A stretch of 64,000 nt of DNA from Pristionchus mayeri (taxonomy: Eukaryota > Nematoda > Chromadorea > Rhabditida > Neodiplogasteridae). Below, one piece after another: positions 11,148-22,786 of the stretch; the first letter of the stretch is position 1, and each line of letters begins with the position of its first letter. The stretch is taken from NCBI GenBank assembly GCA_036245805.1, contig BTRK01000006.1:40366901-40430900 (forward strand), given 5' to 3'. The notes below the pieces were generated by a model. The model saw nothing but the letters and a program-made list of their open reading frames with translations. It had not been told where the DNA came from and searched no databases. A program made the translations under genes and the position numbers.

Positions 11148-12159
11148 CTTTACCTCCAAGTCACTCCTTCATTGGAATAAACGACGTTTAAGTAGTCGAC
11201 GACGATAAGGATGACGATCCATATCACGTCTCTCTCTGCTGGCTTGAGCAGACAGTGGTTCGACTCACCGGCCTGTCCTCGCCATGCTCGAGGGAACGAA
11301 AGAATAGGCGAAATGAAGAGACGGATACTCCTCCGAGAGCTCTCGCCCTTCATTCGCCGTCCTAATCTGCAAATTGCGTCCGGCTACGGAATACACACGC
11401 ATCGATCAGGGATCATACGGGGTGGATTCTTGGCCTCCATAAATCTTTCCTGGACAATTCGAAGTGATTGATTGCTTATTCACGGCTAATTCTCTCTGAT
11501 ATGGGTGCAAGGATGGTGAGATAGGGGTGAGAAGTGCCGTACAATCATACTGATACAGACATCACGAACGAATGAGATAAGCACGCTGAGGAGATCGACT
11601 TCATCGAGCGTTTTGACTCGAGGGGAGAGTGGAGAGGGCACGTGAAGGAGTCAAACTACGTTGACAATTCAACTACGATACAGTGCAATTTTTTAAAAGT
11701 TTATCTGCTGAAATTTTGAGATTGTCTCTTCACTTTCTGCGTACCTTTAGAAATTAGTACACCATGCAAGCTAACAATATGTCGTAAAGACTACTTTACG
11801 GTAAAGTTTTTTGTGAGTTTTTTTTCTAATTTTTTGTGAAGAACCTCAGAATAACGAATCAGAATAACCGAGTGTACAATATCGAAAGACTCGACCGTTC
11901 TCACAGTCTGAATGAGTTCAATCTTGAAATAGATGAATATTTATCGAAATGGAACGGATTGCTGAAAACATACGAGATCCACAAATTGGATTTTAAGTAT
12001 CATTGCGATCTGATGAGATAACAGCGGGAAACTTGAATATCGAGGACAATTGAGATGTGCTAGAAGTTGGTATGTACGGAAGAGAGGAGTCGTTTCAAAA
12101 CTGGATACGAATTGCTATTGACGGCCTGTGATGAGTATGTTTATTATGTGGTTCAAAGT
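11148..12159. other. Intergenic, upstream of the transporter
   Basis: No gene is supported. The stretch lies upstream of the transporter ATG and downstream of the nuclear receptor stop codon, so it should hold the transporter promoter and the receptor 3' end. Open frames here carry no recognisable domain. Confidence 0.4.
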
Positions 12160-15100
12160 TCATTTGGTGTCTGCGAGAGAGAGGAGGAATCCCGGCTGGG
12201 ATCCCTCGGAGAACATCGACATGAGCATGTGATCGCGCTTCTGATACTCGGCGAAGTCCTCAACGGGTCGTTTATTAGCATCACCAAGTAATATTAGAAA
12301 GAGGAGATGGATGAATCGATGTGATGAAGCAGCACTAACTATTTATGAGCCGGTACTGAGTTCAAAACTGCCCACCTGGAACTCGGTGAGGAAGGATAAG
12401 AGATCGCCGAGTCGAAGTGCGCCGTGGTCTGGGTCGGAGGATTGCCTATAATTGGCATGGATGCAGTGAAACATGCATTGTGACGACTTTGTTTGTTTCG
12501 ATCATGTTAACGTTTAACTGCAATAAGAGCTCAATCTTACTCGTAGTGCTTGCTCAGCTCGGTGATGATCGCGTCTCGACTCGGCTTGCACGTCATTCCT
12601 ATCTGCTCGTCGAGATTGGAGCAATCTGAGAGGATTATGTTGTACTCACCGTCAACTGGACTGGCTCTAACTTTTATTCAACAAAACAATAATGTTGTAT
12701 CGGAACTAACCGTGAGTGGTAAGGATGAGCGCGACTGAAGCAGCTAGTTCCACTTCGGAGAGGGTAATTCGCTTGAAAGCACGCCACATCTCAGTGAGAC
12801 GGTGACGAGAACAGCGAGATATGATCATTCTAAAAGCATGTTCTCTGTTTCTCGAACCGAGGAAGGACAAATCTCACTCGGTCGTTTTCTGCTCATCAAC
12901 CCGCGGCATGTTTCCGTAGAGCGCTTTCGGATTAAGAATGTCCATGCATGTAAGCAGCGTCAACGCTCTGTAAAACCATGTTCTTGTCAGATATCCTATA
13001 TTGGTATTTTTAAAGAAGGAGTGTCAGCAAAGACAAACTTTTGACGTTGTCTTAACCATGACCTAGCACACCCTCCAAAGACCATACCGCGAGCTTGGAG
13101 AGTAGACAACCATCGGTTGATAGCTCAGTGGTAGAGCAGCCGCCATGTGATCGGGAGGTTTCGAGTTCGATTCCCACAAGATGTTTTTGACTGATCTTCC
13201 AGATATTTGAATTCCCGCACGTCCCTTCCCTACAAGCCCTCCTTGGCAGTCTGCCAACTAATGATAACTCGGTTTGAAATAGAGATATGAATGTGATCTT
13301 TTTGGAATCTCTTATGGTTGTGCAAAGCTAGGTCATGGTTATAACAGCGTCAAAAGTTCAACTTTGCTGGCAGTCCTTCTTTAAGCTTGGGTGGAAAAGT
13401 AATCAATATATTTATAAAAATAAATCCCACCGTATCGGACCATCGAGATCATATAGGACAGAAGTTCGATGATAGCTCTCCAGATAGAAAAGAGTGATCA
13501 CGAAATGCTTGAAGAGTTGCATCTAAAAAAAGAGATTTTGGCTTATTTCGTAGCCCGAGCGGACAATAATTTCGAAAACTACACATTATCATTTTGCCGA
13601 CCTTTTCAGCTGGCTGTAACTGGCACAGATCGGGGAAGGTCGTAGTCGCAAAATCGACGGTGAGTGGGAATGCGGCACGCATTATCGCGTTCAATTCGAC
13701 GTACGAGCAGAAAACCTGCGTCTGCAATGACAAATCCACATTTTTTTCTATTTCTCAATTTTTTTGATAATGCACTAGCGGAGCATCATCATTAATTAGA
13801 TTGTACAACGAATGTTTGTTACTAATATAATGACTCACCATTCCCTCGGGAGCTCTGGAGAGCACGCTGCGCTCAGATTCGATGCGACGCAACATCAATT
13901 GTCTGCAATCGACGGCACGTTTCACTAAATCATCTTTTCTCGCTTCAAGCGCCGACCTGTAGTTGAAGCGTATCTTCTCCAGCAAAGAGGACTTGGAAGT
14001 GTCCCTCACGATGGACAATCTGAACTCCGCCAGAGGGTCATCATCGGTGAATGGCTTCTGGTCGACGATGACGTCCTCGTCGTAGACCTGAGTAAACATG
14101 CGGTAGGTGGGCAGATTGAGGAGAGGCTACCTCAAGGTCGTCCGGCAGGTCCGGAAGGTCGTTCTTGGCTTTACGGACTCCTGAAAATAGCATTTGATAT
14201 TAGAGTGCACAACTCAAGTTATCGTCTTTCTATTCCATACATTCTATCAAGCTGTTGAGCAGTAAGAAATTAAGTATTAGGCTGTCAGGAAAGTAATTGT
14301 AGATTTGGACCTTGATGTTTGAACCATTCAAAAATCATTTTCGATAACGATCTCAAGCTAGCTCTTTAGTGCATATTAGGGGTTGACTTGGCCAATATAT
14401 GCATTTGCTCAAATCGCTTCATGCTTTTTGGGTTTCCGAAAAAATCAAGTTTTACCATATGTGACATTTTCTTTATTTTCTGAAAATATTTTTCGCCTCT
14501 CGTACTTTGAGGGGAATAATGGCTGTGACTTTTCATATAGTGTAGTGAGAATCCCTTTCGCAATTCTTATGAAAATTAGGTCTAAGGCCGCTCTTGCCTC
14601 AACATAGCACGACTAATACACCGTTTAATTCAAATCCTACCGAGTTATCACTTCTCAAGGGATAATGTTTCCTGCATCGTTGATTATTCAGGTTGTATTC
14701 TCCATAAGTGCGCTTCCATGATACACTATGGAGCTACCTATTACTGATAAACATTTCAACTCTAGCCTTTTCTACTTTTAGAAAACGTGGATTTTCAGGA
14801 TTGTTGAATAAAGGTCAAAATAGCCAAAATTTCAACTTTTGGTGTACGGTGAATGAATACATTTCCTCAAAAGTGAGCTATCCCCTAACTTAGCCCAGCC
14901 GAATACTTTTCGCACATGACATAAAATTTGCCATATCTTAGTTCTCCATGGATTGCTGAGCCACAGTGATATCAGTGTAACTCTGAATTGATATATGTTT
15001 GACTTCAACCTGTTTCCTCAATACCAAATAGAAAGGCTTGAACCAATGCGCGATGGAAGGAGTATCCAAGGACTCACCTAGTATAAACATCAATATATTG

Positions 15101-18025
15101 TAACTTACCATTCGTAACTTTACCATTCGTGAAATTTGAGAACTCGGGTAATCCCCTTTTCAAAAATGAGAGTTATCGAAAAATCCGAATATCGACCTCA
15201 ACGAGCAAAATTTTGACTTTTAGTGGTTATTTTTGGAGTACCATTTCTGAATTCTCAGGAATCCCATGACTATGTGAAGCTAATAAGGGATAGCTCGAGG
15301 GTAGCTGATGCAGATAAACACAAGAATGCGGGACCAACATCTATCATCTACATAGGAAGCTTTGAAATACACTGATTTCGATGTGTAAATTTCGTCATAT
15401 TAGTGTTGATGACTGCAGCTTCTGATTGTAATGATGAAAGCCCACCATAAAGCAAATATAAGCTGCTCATGTAGGATGCTTCATGATGAAATCGATTTGG
15501 TTTCGATAGGCCAATTTGCGCGGATACGTAGTAAACGAAACACATTTTGGTCATGGCGAACTGAACCCGACTCTGAACTTTGCACCTTATGTGAACAGGT
15601 CTATTGTGTCACATCCGAATTACATGTGTTATTGTGATATACGTTCATCACACTTCACGGTAGTGTGGATTATTTTGCCCAATCACGACTCACTGGAAAG
15701 ATATAATCTGAGAAAGTCGCATCTATATTCGTAGCCACGGCTACTTTGACTTCACACTATGACCACTAAGCGCTCTCAAGAGGTCTGGACTAAAGTGCGC
15801 TAAAGAGAGCATCCATGCACTAATAATATATATAAAGATCAAAATTATAATAAATTAGAACCAAAGACCAGAATAAGTGAAACACTTAAAAGAAAAAATT
15901 GGAAAAAACTTTAAAAAGCATCAGCCTACTTTTTTGGTTGGTCTAAAATTTAAATGTGCTTCATTTTGATAAATTGTGTTGAAAACTATCTATTTTACAT
16001 GTATAAATTTGGCAAAAACAGTTTTTCCCTTGTCCGGATTCGAACTTGCGACCTTCGGATTCCAAATGTTTCGTGACCGAATCTTGCAGCCCATTATGGA
16101 ATTTTCGGTTCTTTGGCAGACTACCAGGACCCCCGTTTAAAATTCTGCAAAAATTATGATATGTACAGAATTTCAAGCTCTACAAACTGTGAAATTTTGG
16201 TGAGGATGTAAAAATCTATTTTTGAATTAAAAATCAAAAACCTGCCCAGGATGCTTGTGCTGCAGCGGCTGCAAAAGTGGAAAATTCACAAAATATGTGA
16301 AAATGATTCTTTTGCCAGTAAAAAAACATCCGTGGACAAAAATTGTGATATTTATATGCGAAAACCTTATAAATCAATGGTCATGCCGTCAACTTTGCAG
16401 CAGCCTGCTGCAGCTGCAGCAAGTGGTAAAATTCTGAAACTTCGTTTTCATATTACATACGGCAAATACTGAATAGAAATGTAAATTATTGGAAATCCGA
16501 AAAATAAAATGTCAACTGAGTGGGCCGGATCGTCCCGATTTTCTCGTGAGAGGCGTGATATGATAATCAGGAGGAAACAAAGGACGGGGTTTTTTCAGAT
16601 TCAAAAATTTTAAAATCTACAATTACTTTTCTGACAACCTGATAGATTGGAATAAGATTATCCAATCGTCGAACTCTCCAAGCACTAATAACAAAATGAA
16701 CAGTTGTCATACCTAGACTCTGCAAGCTCCGCCCACTCTGCTCGGACACTTTGCCCCGCAAAAGCGAGACAAGCGGAGCACAGTCTTCATTCGCAACCAA
16801 ATCACTCGATCAAAAAAGAATTGGGAAGATCTTTTCATCCTCTTTCGAATGAGCCTCCGTGACCCTGGAAAATTCATCTCTAAGTAGGTCAGAATACAAG
16901 TTTTATTGAGCGACTTGACTTAGAAAACTATAAAACTCGTATGCTGACCTACACAGAAAAGGAATTTCCAGGGACACGGAGGCTCATTCGAAAGAGGATA
17001 AAAAGAGCTTCCAAATTCAATTTTGAACGAGTGATTTGGTTGGGAATGAAGGGTGTGCTTCGTCGAATTCGCGGCTCTCACCGCTTCCTTTCCTCCCTCT
17101 CCTTCCCCTCCCTCCACCCGTCTCTCACCCGGCGTGACTAGAGAGCGCCCCGCGTACGTGAAAGCTCGTTTTCTCCCCCTGTAGGGTTCGGCGAAGCCCT
17201 ACCCGATCGTTTCGAGAACTGAAACGGCAAAGGAGAAATAGGCTCCGCCCCTCTTTCTCTAGTTTCGCTTTTTGGGCTGTTCACGTTATGATCAATTCAC
17301 CCACATTTTGGGTCATAACTTGGCTCAAACATTAGATATCAACCTAATTCCAAATGCATGGTCCTATTTAGCCCCATAAGAACGCATTAACACCACAATA
17401 AGACCTGTGTGACGATTTCGGGTAACCACCTTGTGGTCCCTACTCATACCCGCCGGGTTCATGCCGACCATGATGCAGCGAGTGTAGCGGCACTTCTTGC
17501 AGTGAAGATCTAAGTCAATGAATTATCGAATGTCCAGAAATTTTTGTACAGGCGCTATTGATAACGTGATCCAACAACAAGCGAGTACCAACTGACTTCT
17601 ACCGAAAACATTCGCATACAATGCGCGAAAACAGAGAACGCAATAAATTATCTCAATACTCTTTAAATACGCCTTGTGGGAAGGTTCTTTGGTAATGGCA
17701 ATCTCTCGCCTTTCGGTTCCCTCTGCATGCACACGTGTTCTCCCTGACGGCAGACGAGCGTGCGATTGGAACGAACGGCACGACGGAAGAAGGCCGCGCA
17801 CGATCGACATGCCTGTGAAAACACTATGCTTGGACCAACAATTCCGAATTTTATCAGTAAATTTGCAGTGCAAAGGTGGAGAAGGCACAACCATAGTGAG
17901 ATGTGAACAAGAGGGATACTCGTCTGCTTTCGTTTAATATCCTTCATCGTTTATCGGTAGGTCACCTCGGCGCCGAAGTGATTCCCGCCCGAAGCTGCGA
18001 AGCAGACGCCGCAGATTCCCGTCAT
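12160..18025 (-). CDS. Nuclear hormone receptor, nematode supplementary family
   Basis: A ligand-regulated transcription factor acting in the nucleus. Twelve exons join in phase. ATG at 18025 (or in-frame ATG at 18163) leads into the DNA-binding domain: ICGVCFAASGGNHFGAE, then the P-box helix ACRSCAAFFRRAV (17795-17815), then a second finger ending HCKKCRYTRCIMVGMNP (17450-17508). The finger-1 spacing is CxxC..CxxC; finger 2 is C-x7-C before KKCRYTRC. After a 3.3-kb intron the hinge (VRKAKNDLPDLPDDLE, 14132) and the ligand-binding domain follow: KIRFNYRSALEARKDDLVKR, FCSYVELNAIMRAAFPL, KHFVITLFYLESYHRT (13440-13523), ITLSEVELAASVALILTTH, CKPSRDAIITELSKHYE, LRLGDLLSFLTEFQ. The last exon, DFAEYQKRDHMLMSMFSEG, fits the terminal activation helix and ends TGA at 12160-12162. 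All exons stay open despite several transposons in introns, so the gene is probably functional. Its start region is divergent with the GY-peptide gene at 18417. Confidence 0.88.
13014..13380. mobile_element. TTAA-flanked inverted-repeat element with a tRNA-like core
   Basis: Terminal inverted repeats of about 57 bp begin AGAAGGAGTGTCAGCAAAG at the left and, read inward from the right, AGAAGGACTGCCAGCAAAG. TTAA sits directly outside both ends (13010-13013 and 13381-13384), the target preference of piggyBac-type transposases. The inner ends reach CATGACCTAGC. The interior holds a tRNA-like sequence and no protein frame. It lies in a nuclear receptor intron (between the exons ending near 13433 and 12974). 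Confidence 0.8.
13114..13186 (+). pseudogene. tRNA-like sequence (degenerate)
   Basis: TAGCTCAGTGGTAGAGC (13121-13137) is a perfect D arm and A box, and GTTCGATTCCC (13165-13175) is a perfect B box. The spacing fits a tRNA of about 73 bases. The acceptor ends do not pair (CGGTTGA against ACAAGAT), the T stem has mismatches, the anticodon stem keeps only three pairs, and position 33 is not T. So the internal RNA polymerase III promoter survives while tRNA folding does not. It is a pseudo-tRNA or SINE-like head inside a TTAA element. Confidence 0.7.
14277..16642. mobile_element. Composite mariner-type element, 2.4 kb, with nested repeats
   Basis: Ends TTAGGCTGTCAGGAAAGTAA and its inverse (TTTTCTGACAACCTGA) are flanked by TA, as in mariner transposons. 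The left 350 bases resemble the element at 60894-62146. From about 15160 to 15950 the sequence is a diverged copy of 58400-59130 in the element at 57888, including a right end like GCATCAGCCT. A tRNA-related repeat follows at 16021. The whole lies in nuclear receptor intron 3. No intact transposase frame is present. Confidence 0.75.
16021..16145 (-). repeat. tRNA-related SINE-like repeat, copy 1
   Basis: On the minus strand, GGGGGTCCTGGTAGTCT is followed by TAATGGGCTGCA and then GAAGGTCGCAAGTTCGAATC, which matches the T arm and B box of a tRNA. A second copy lies at 63866-63986. Beyond it, at 16398-16423, is a GC-rich dyad (CTGCTGCAGCTGCAGCA) that also accompanies the second copy. Confidence 0.65.
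16773..17068. mobile_element. Foldback MITE, about 300 bp
   Basis: Arms of about 140 bp (16773-16910 and 16930-17068) are inverted copies. CTTTCGAATGAGCCTCCGTG occurs in the left arm and its inverse, CACGGAGGCTCATTCGAAAG, in the right. The loop is about 20 bases. It sits in nuclear receptor intron 3. Just after it, 17181-17260 holds three short hairpins in a row (GTAGGG..CCCTAC, CGTTTC..GAAACG, GAGAAA..TTTCTC). Confidence 0.8.
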
Positions 18026-18416
18026 CTTCGAGCGATCGTCTTTGAATGCTGAAAGGATTTCGTGAACTCCCGATTTGATGTCGTTTCCCTCTTTCCGATT
18101 GAATATTTTCACTAGAAAACTTTGTTGCTGTACTTTCTTGTCATTCCCTTTTCTAATATCCATTCCAGCATGTGCACGTTGTTACTCACACGAACAGTTT
18201 CCTCACTCGCGTCGGTTTCTATTTTGCGCGAGCAAATAATGTACTGGTGTTTGCACTGGTTAGCGCCTTGAGACACACAGGAGGAGAGAAGAGAGAAAAC
18301 GGCAAAAAAGAACAGCAAAAAACCGAATGGCACACGCACTCACTGTTAGCTTAAGTCGGTATATAAGTCGAGGACAACTGGGAAGAATCACCAACCATCT
18401 CTCTCTCCGCTCTACA
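18026..18416. promoter_or_regulatory. Divergent promoter region with TATA box
   Basis: The start codons of the nuclear receptor (minus) and the GY-rich peptide (plus) are 250-400 bp apart, so they must share upstream DNA. TATATAAG at 18360-18367 lies 50 bases before the peptide ATG and is a good TATA box. The reading frame of the receptor stays open upstream to 18163, which shortens the region if that ATG is used. Confidence 0.6.
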
Positions 18417-18795
18417 ATGAACTCCAAGCTGTGAGTTCTTCTTCATTCTAATATCAAGATGCTCATTTACTTCCATTAATCTCTACATGGCATCTACCGT
18501 AACCTAATTAAACCATTACAGTATCCTACTCTGCCTCGTCGCCGCTATCTTCTGCTCGCAAGCGACTGCGCAATACTTGGCGGTATGTTTGGATGCACAT
18601 TTCTACCGCAAATTTCGGTTTCTTCAGTACGGTGCCTACTCTCCCTACTATGGCTACCCGGCAGCTTACGGATACGCGAGATACGGCTGGGGCTACCCTG
18701 GGTACGTCGCCTGGTGGGGATCGAACAAGGCAGGAAAGGGACCCGAAGCTTCCGTCGGACCCGCCGGACCTTCGGGACTCACTGGAAACCAGTGA
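18417..18795 (+). CDS. Secreted GY-rich peptide precursor, 80 aa
   Basis: Three exons (18417-18430, 18522-18582, 18628-18795) join in phase to 80 residues. A signal peptide (MNSKLILLCLVAAIFCSQ, cut after ATA) is followed by a Tyr/Gly-rich segment (YGAYSPYYGYPAAYGYARYG, then WGYPGYVAWWG) and a short KGPEASVGPAGPSG tail. This composition matches the nematode neuropeptide-like and caenacin-type peptides, several of which are epidermal antimicrobial or cuticle-associated products. Which of these applies cannot be told from sequence. There is a TATA box at 18360 and an AATAAA signal at 18850. No dibasic processing sites are obvious, so it may be secreted whole. It is divergently arranged with the nuclear receptor. 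Confidence 0.85.
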
Positions 18796-18849
18796 GAAGA
18801 CGAACAAATGCGAAATGCGTATCTGTATACTGAATACTGCGATCGAATG

Positions 18850-18855
18850 AATAAA
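18850..18855 (+). terminator. Polyadenylation signal AATAAA
   Basis: Canonical AATAAA 55 bases after the stop codon of the GY-rich peptide gene. Confidence 0.75.
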
Positions 18856-19485
18856 ACATTTTCATCCTATGTGCACTGTTCATGTACACGCTCAAATATT
18901 GAAGTGCCATTGATTCTCTTCTGGATTCTTTTCGCGGAATTTGTGATCTCCGAGATGTTTGAAATTTTCCCTGTCATAACCTCTAGACGCACTAAATTAA
19001 GCCAGAGTAGAGCCACGATAAATAATTGATAGGTTCGCGCAAACGCGCAATGTCCTCTCTCTCTCCCTCTCTTCCTGTCTACCTCCCTTCGGTCTCTCCA
19101 TTTCGCTCTTGGACATTTCAAAGATCTCACTTTATCTAGAGAGTGCATGGACATTCAATACCAACCGGTGGAAATGATCAGCGCCCACACCTCATTTAGA
19201 TCCCCCTTGAGAGAGAGGCGAGAGTTATCAGCCACTCAGCGAATCTGCTGCCGTGACTAATCGTTTGGACATCACGCAGGCGTCTGGGGACAACATCAGG
19301 TACATTTTATTGCACTGCTCTCAAAGCACACGCCATGTGAGCAGATGCACTTCAAAATAAGGCAAGATCGTTAGAAATAGCAGACTAGAGTTAGAAATTC
19401 GGATCGCTGTTTTCTCATTTTTCGGACTCTCTAGATCTGTTGAAATTGGGAGAGAGCAAAGCATGAAGAAATTTTTTCTCGAACT
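18856..19485. other. Intergenic, no gene seen
   Basis: Nothing recognisable except a CT-rich run (19053-19103) with repeated CTCTC units. Confidence 0.4.
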
Positions 19486-19589
19486 CTATAACCAACCCTG
19501 CTTGCGCGGGCTTATCTGGTTGCTGCCACTGCAGTCGTAATCGATAGGGAGTGGAGGCTTCTCGTCGTGGTCAATGTACGATTGCATGT
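19486..19589 (-). CDS. Possible terminal exon of an unidentified gene
   Basis: After a good acceptor (GATTTCCAG) the minus strand reads MQSYIDHDEKPPLPIDYDC, then SGSNQISPRKQGWL and TAG at 19486-19488. The acidic and proline content and the clean splice site argue for coding. I could not find the preceding exons in the 2.3 kb upstream, so the gene is unidentified and may be spurious. Confidence 0.3.
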
Positions 19590-21905
19590 CTGGAAATCGT
19601 CGTTTAGTCGTTAAAACCGCAAAATTATATGATAGAATACGATAACATGACTATGAGAAACACACGAGATACTGAGGTAGAGATGGAAATGTGAGGGGAG
19701 GAGCTGTAGTATCAGGTTGAGAGGCTTCCTCTACCTTATAACAAGGAAGTAGAATGGTTTCAGAGATCTCGAATGCATCATCAACTGATGACTGAGGGGA
19801 GCTTTGTGGTCAATGGACACTTTGCAGAGATTTTATAGTGACAATTAAATCTCCAGACAAATTTTTGCAACATCCGGATAATCCCTGCTTCTCATTGGCG
19901 CACACAGCTAGTCGCGGAGCAAAAAACTTCTTTTCTATGACTTGATAGTGAAACTTTTCCTAGCTCTGTGAATGCGTAATTAGCAATCAGAACGCGAGGA
20001 AAAGTTGCGTCGACAAGCGATTGCGTCAAATAGGAGTGACGAGGTTGTGAAAATCAGAAACCATAAGATAATCGCCACGAGGCAACGAGCCTGATTCGCT
20101 CTAATGAAGGCGAAGCAATGTGTCGTTGGTTTTGATCTGTTGAATCACTAAAATTTCGTTTGCGCACTTCGAGTCCGTACTGTGAAAGAAGACCTGAGAG
20201 GTGAGCGTTCCGATTAAGAAAACAGCCTATTTCGAAGAACAGAGACCAGAATGCGCTCACTTGAGTGGTGCTCAGCACTCCCCTATAGGTTCATGTGCAC
20301 CCATTATTCTTCGAAGAGAGAGTCTCTCTGCTTACTTGGTCGTTACGAGAGCCTACGGGACAATAATCCATCACTGTCATTTTAATATTATTTGCACTCT
20401 ACGTTGGACATGTGGGAACACTCCGATATGATCACTGGCGAAGATTTCAATAGGCTTTCATCCAGCCAGATTTTCGCCAAATTTGCACTCTTTGTGAACT
20501 CTAGTGAATCGAAGATCCGCTTCGAATCTACGCCATTTCCCGGAAGAGAAAGGCTTCGCGCACCTAAGGATTCTTTCCATTTCTGAATCTGCCTAAATAC
20601 ACATGGTCAGAGCGAATCCCGGAAGGGGATTCACTCTTCCGGCCCCGACCCCAGTTACAATTAGAATAGAAGGAAAAGGAGACGTGATCAATCGAAATAT
20701 ATATCACAGATCAGCATCTTAATCGAGCAAAAACTGCTCATTCTACCGATAGAACGGAGATATGGCGAGAAAATGCTCGCAATGGTGATATGGGGAAATG
20801 GCAGATATCACGGTGTGGGAACGAGGGGCACTAGGCGAAAACAAGAGCCACGTCGTTCTCTCACCGTATCTGGGGAAGCAAAGCAGTGCTCACTCATCAA
20901 GAATCTCATTAACATCTGCGATGAGAAAAACAAGGGATCAAAAAACCTCGAGCATCGCGCCAGGATATGAGTCACTTTTCGAGGCGGAACGAGAGATATC
21001 AGAGATCGCTGAACAATCTGCAAAGGCTGCGAGATACTCGTAGCGCGTGGGAAATTAAGCAGAATATCCCAAATGATTGAGCGTTTCTAGTTTGAATGGG
21101 CTAGCGAAACGCGAATTTAAACTTTTAAATCGCAATACTTTTCGAGGCTCGCCTGGAATGAGCAAGTCACGGATGCAATCTCGGCGTAATCTTTGATGCG
21201 TTATCGGAAGTGGGGTGGGGAATTGGAGGTGGGAGGCCGATTCGAAATGAGGGTCTTCCGATTAGCACGAAGCGAATCTTAATCTAGCCAGCGTCTGCTT
21301 CCGAGAGGGAGGAAGAAGGAAGGAGGTTGAAGAAAGAAAGAGAGAGTAGACGTGGAAACGGACAGAGATCGCAAGAAGAGATCATTGAGCTCAGTCGGGG
21401 GCACTCTAGGACACTGGCAGAGATTCTCAGAAATCACCTGACTCACATGAGAGTTCAAGAATTCACTTCAAGTAGATCCTAGCTTGATGAAAACATCTCA
21501 GCTGGAGAATACCTTGTAGAGTCGTTTTTGTATTCGATCACATTTTCTGAGAAAATATTGCAAATGAACACGTAGAACGCAATAGATTATTAAGAAATGA
21601 ATCGGGAGAGTGATCATACAAGCAAGGTGCCTCTAGTATGATCAGAATCTTGAGGGGAAATATGAATGAAATAAATACGGTAAATGTCGTCGACGACTTT
21701 TATTCATAGTCTACACGACGTAATGCTACTTTTCGGAGAAAACAGATGTCGAAAATAGAGTGTTAACAACAGTGTAGGAAGATGTGATATGGACGTGTGC
21801 TATGGATGTATACATCGTAGATTCAAGAGGTTGCTTTACTAAATTTAAAAAGGGAAATGGGCATTTGTTTCATAATAATGAATCCCCCTATGAACGAGCC
21901 ATGTA
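19590..21905. other. Gene-poor stretch
   Basis: No gene can be supported. Open frames at 20201-20586 and 20773-21043 have no recognisable domain or splice context. A small inverted pair, GAATCCCGGAAGGGGATTC, lies at about 20612-20630. An AG-rich run occurs at 21303-21350. The stretch may hold introns of the gene ending at 19486. Confidence 0.4.
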
Positions 21906-22786
21906 TTAGGTTGTTGCGAAAGTCTTGTCGCGTGCGTAAGTACATCGATTTCGCTTCTCTGGAATTTACGTTACATAACCTCATAATATATGTTAGGTGC
22001 ATGCATGCGCACCATAGTCAAGTAGTTACCCCTATTGAAGCCCCTATCGAAAACCAGAAAAATTCACGAATTTTATTTTGAGTGAAAATGTGATAAAAAT
22101 ATGTTCCAAATTTATCACTGCCTTTAAACAACTAGCGACTTCTGTAATTTTTCTTGTGAAATGTTAGTAGAGGAAGGGTTGCTTGTTCAGAAAAGCACGA
22201 TAGACATACCATTTAAGCCGCATGCGAGCACTAATTTTACCAAATAATGTAGTTTTCGTCATTGAAATTTGAGGATCTCTTTTTTAAAGATGAATTTTGC
22301 CGGGGAAATAGTCCGCCAACACCAAAATGAAATAGTAAGTCAATCTCCTCACTTATTATCTTTTCAGACAAATAAAGATTCCCTGATCCATCGGAACAAA
22401 AATGAGACGATAAAACATGTATTCGAGAATTCTCGTCCAAGCTTGATTCCGAAATACGTAAAAATTACCATAAAGGCATTTGTGCCTGGCTATCTATTAA
22501 TGAGCCCTGGTAATGCCTGGCTCATGAGATTTATGAATATTTTATGCGTTTTTCCATATCACTCTTTTACGAGTAGTTGTAAACGTAGAAACGAGCAGGT
22601 CGGTGATATCAGTAATCAGTGTTTCGCCTTGCTTTGTTAATTTGCTGCGGAGTAAGGTGCGCTAGAAAGACTATCTATTACCTCATCGATAGTAATTAGT
22701 TACATGATATGGAAAGATGAAGTTAGGACTATAGGGGATACAACGTTCAAGCGCTATGACGAGACAAGACTTTCGCAACAACCTGA
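21906..22786. mobile_element. Mariner-type non-autonomous element, 881 bp
   Basis: The ends TTAGGTTGTTGCGAAAGTCT and the inverse of AGACTTTCGCAACAACCTGA match over 27 bases with one or two changes, and TA flanks both sides. The interior has no transposase frame. The TTAGGTTG start is typical of mariner ends. It lies between genes. Confidence 0.85.

Noticed and set aside
13114..13186. Functional tRNA gene
   Set aside because: A and B boxes are perfect, but the acceptor, T and anticodon stems do not pair properly and position 33 is not T.
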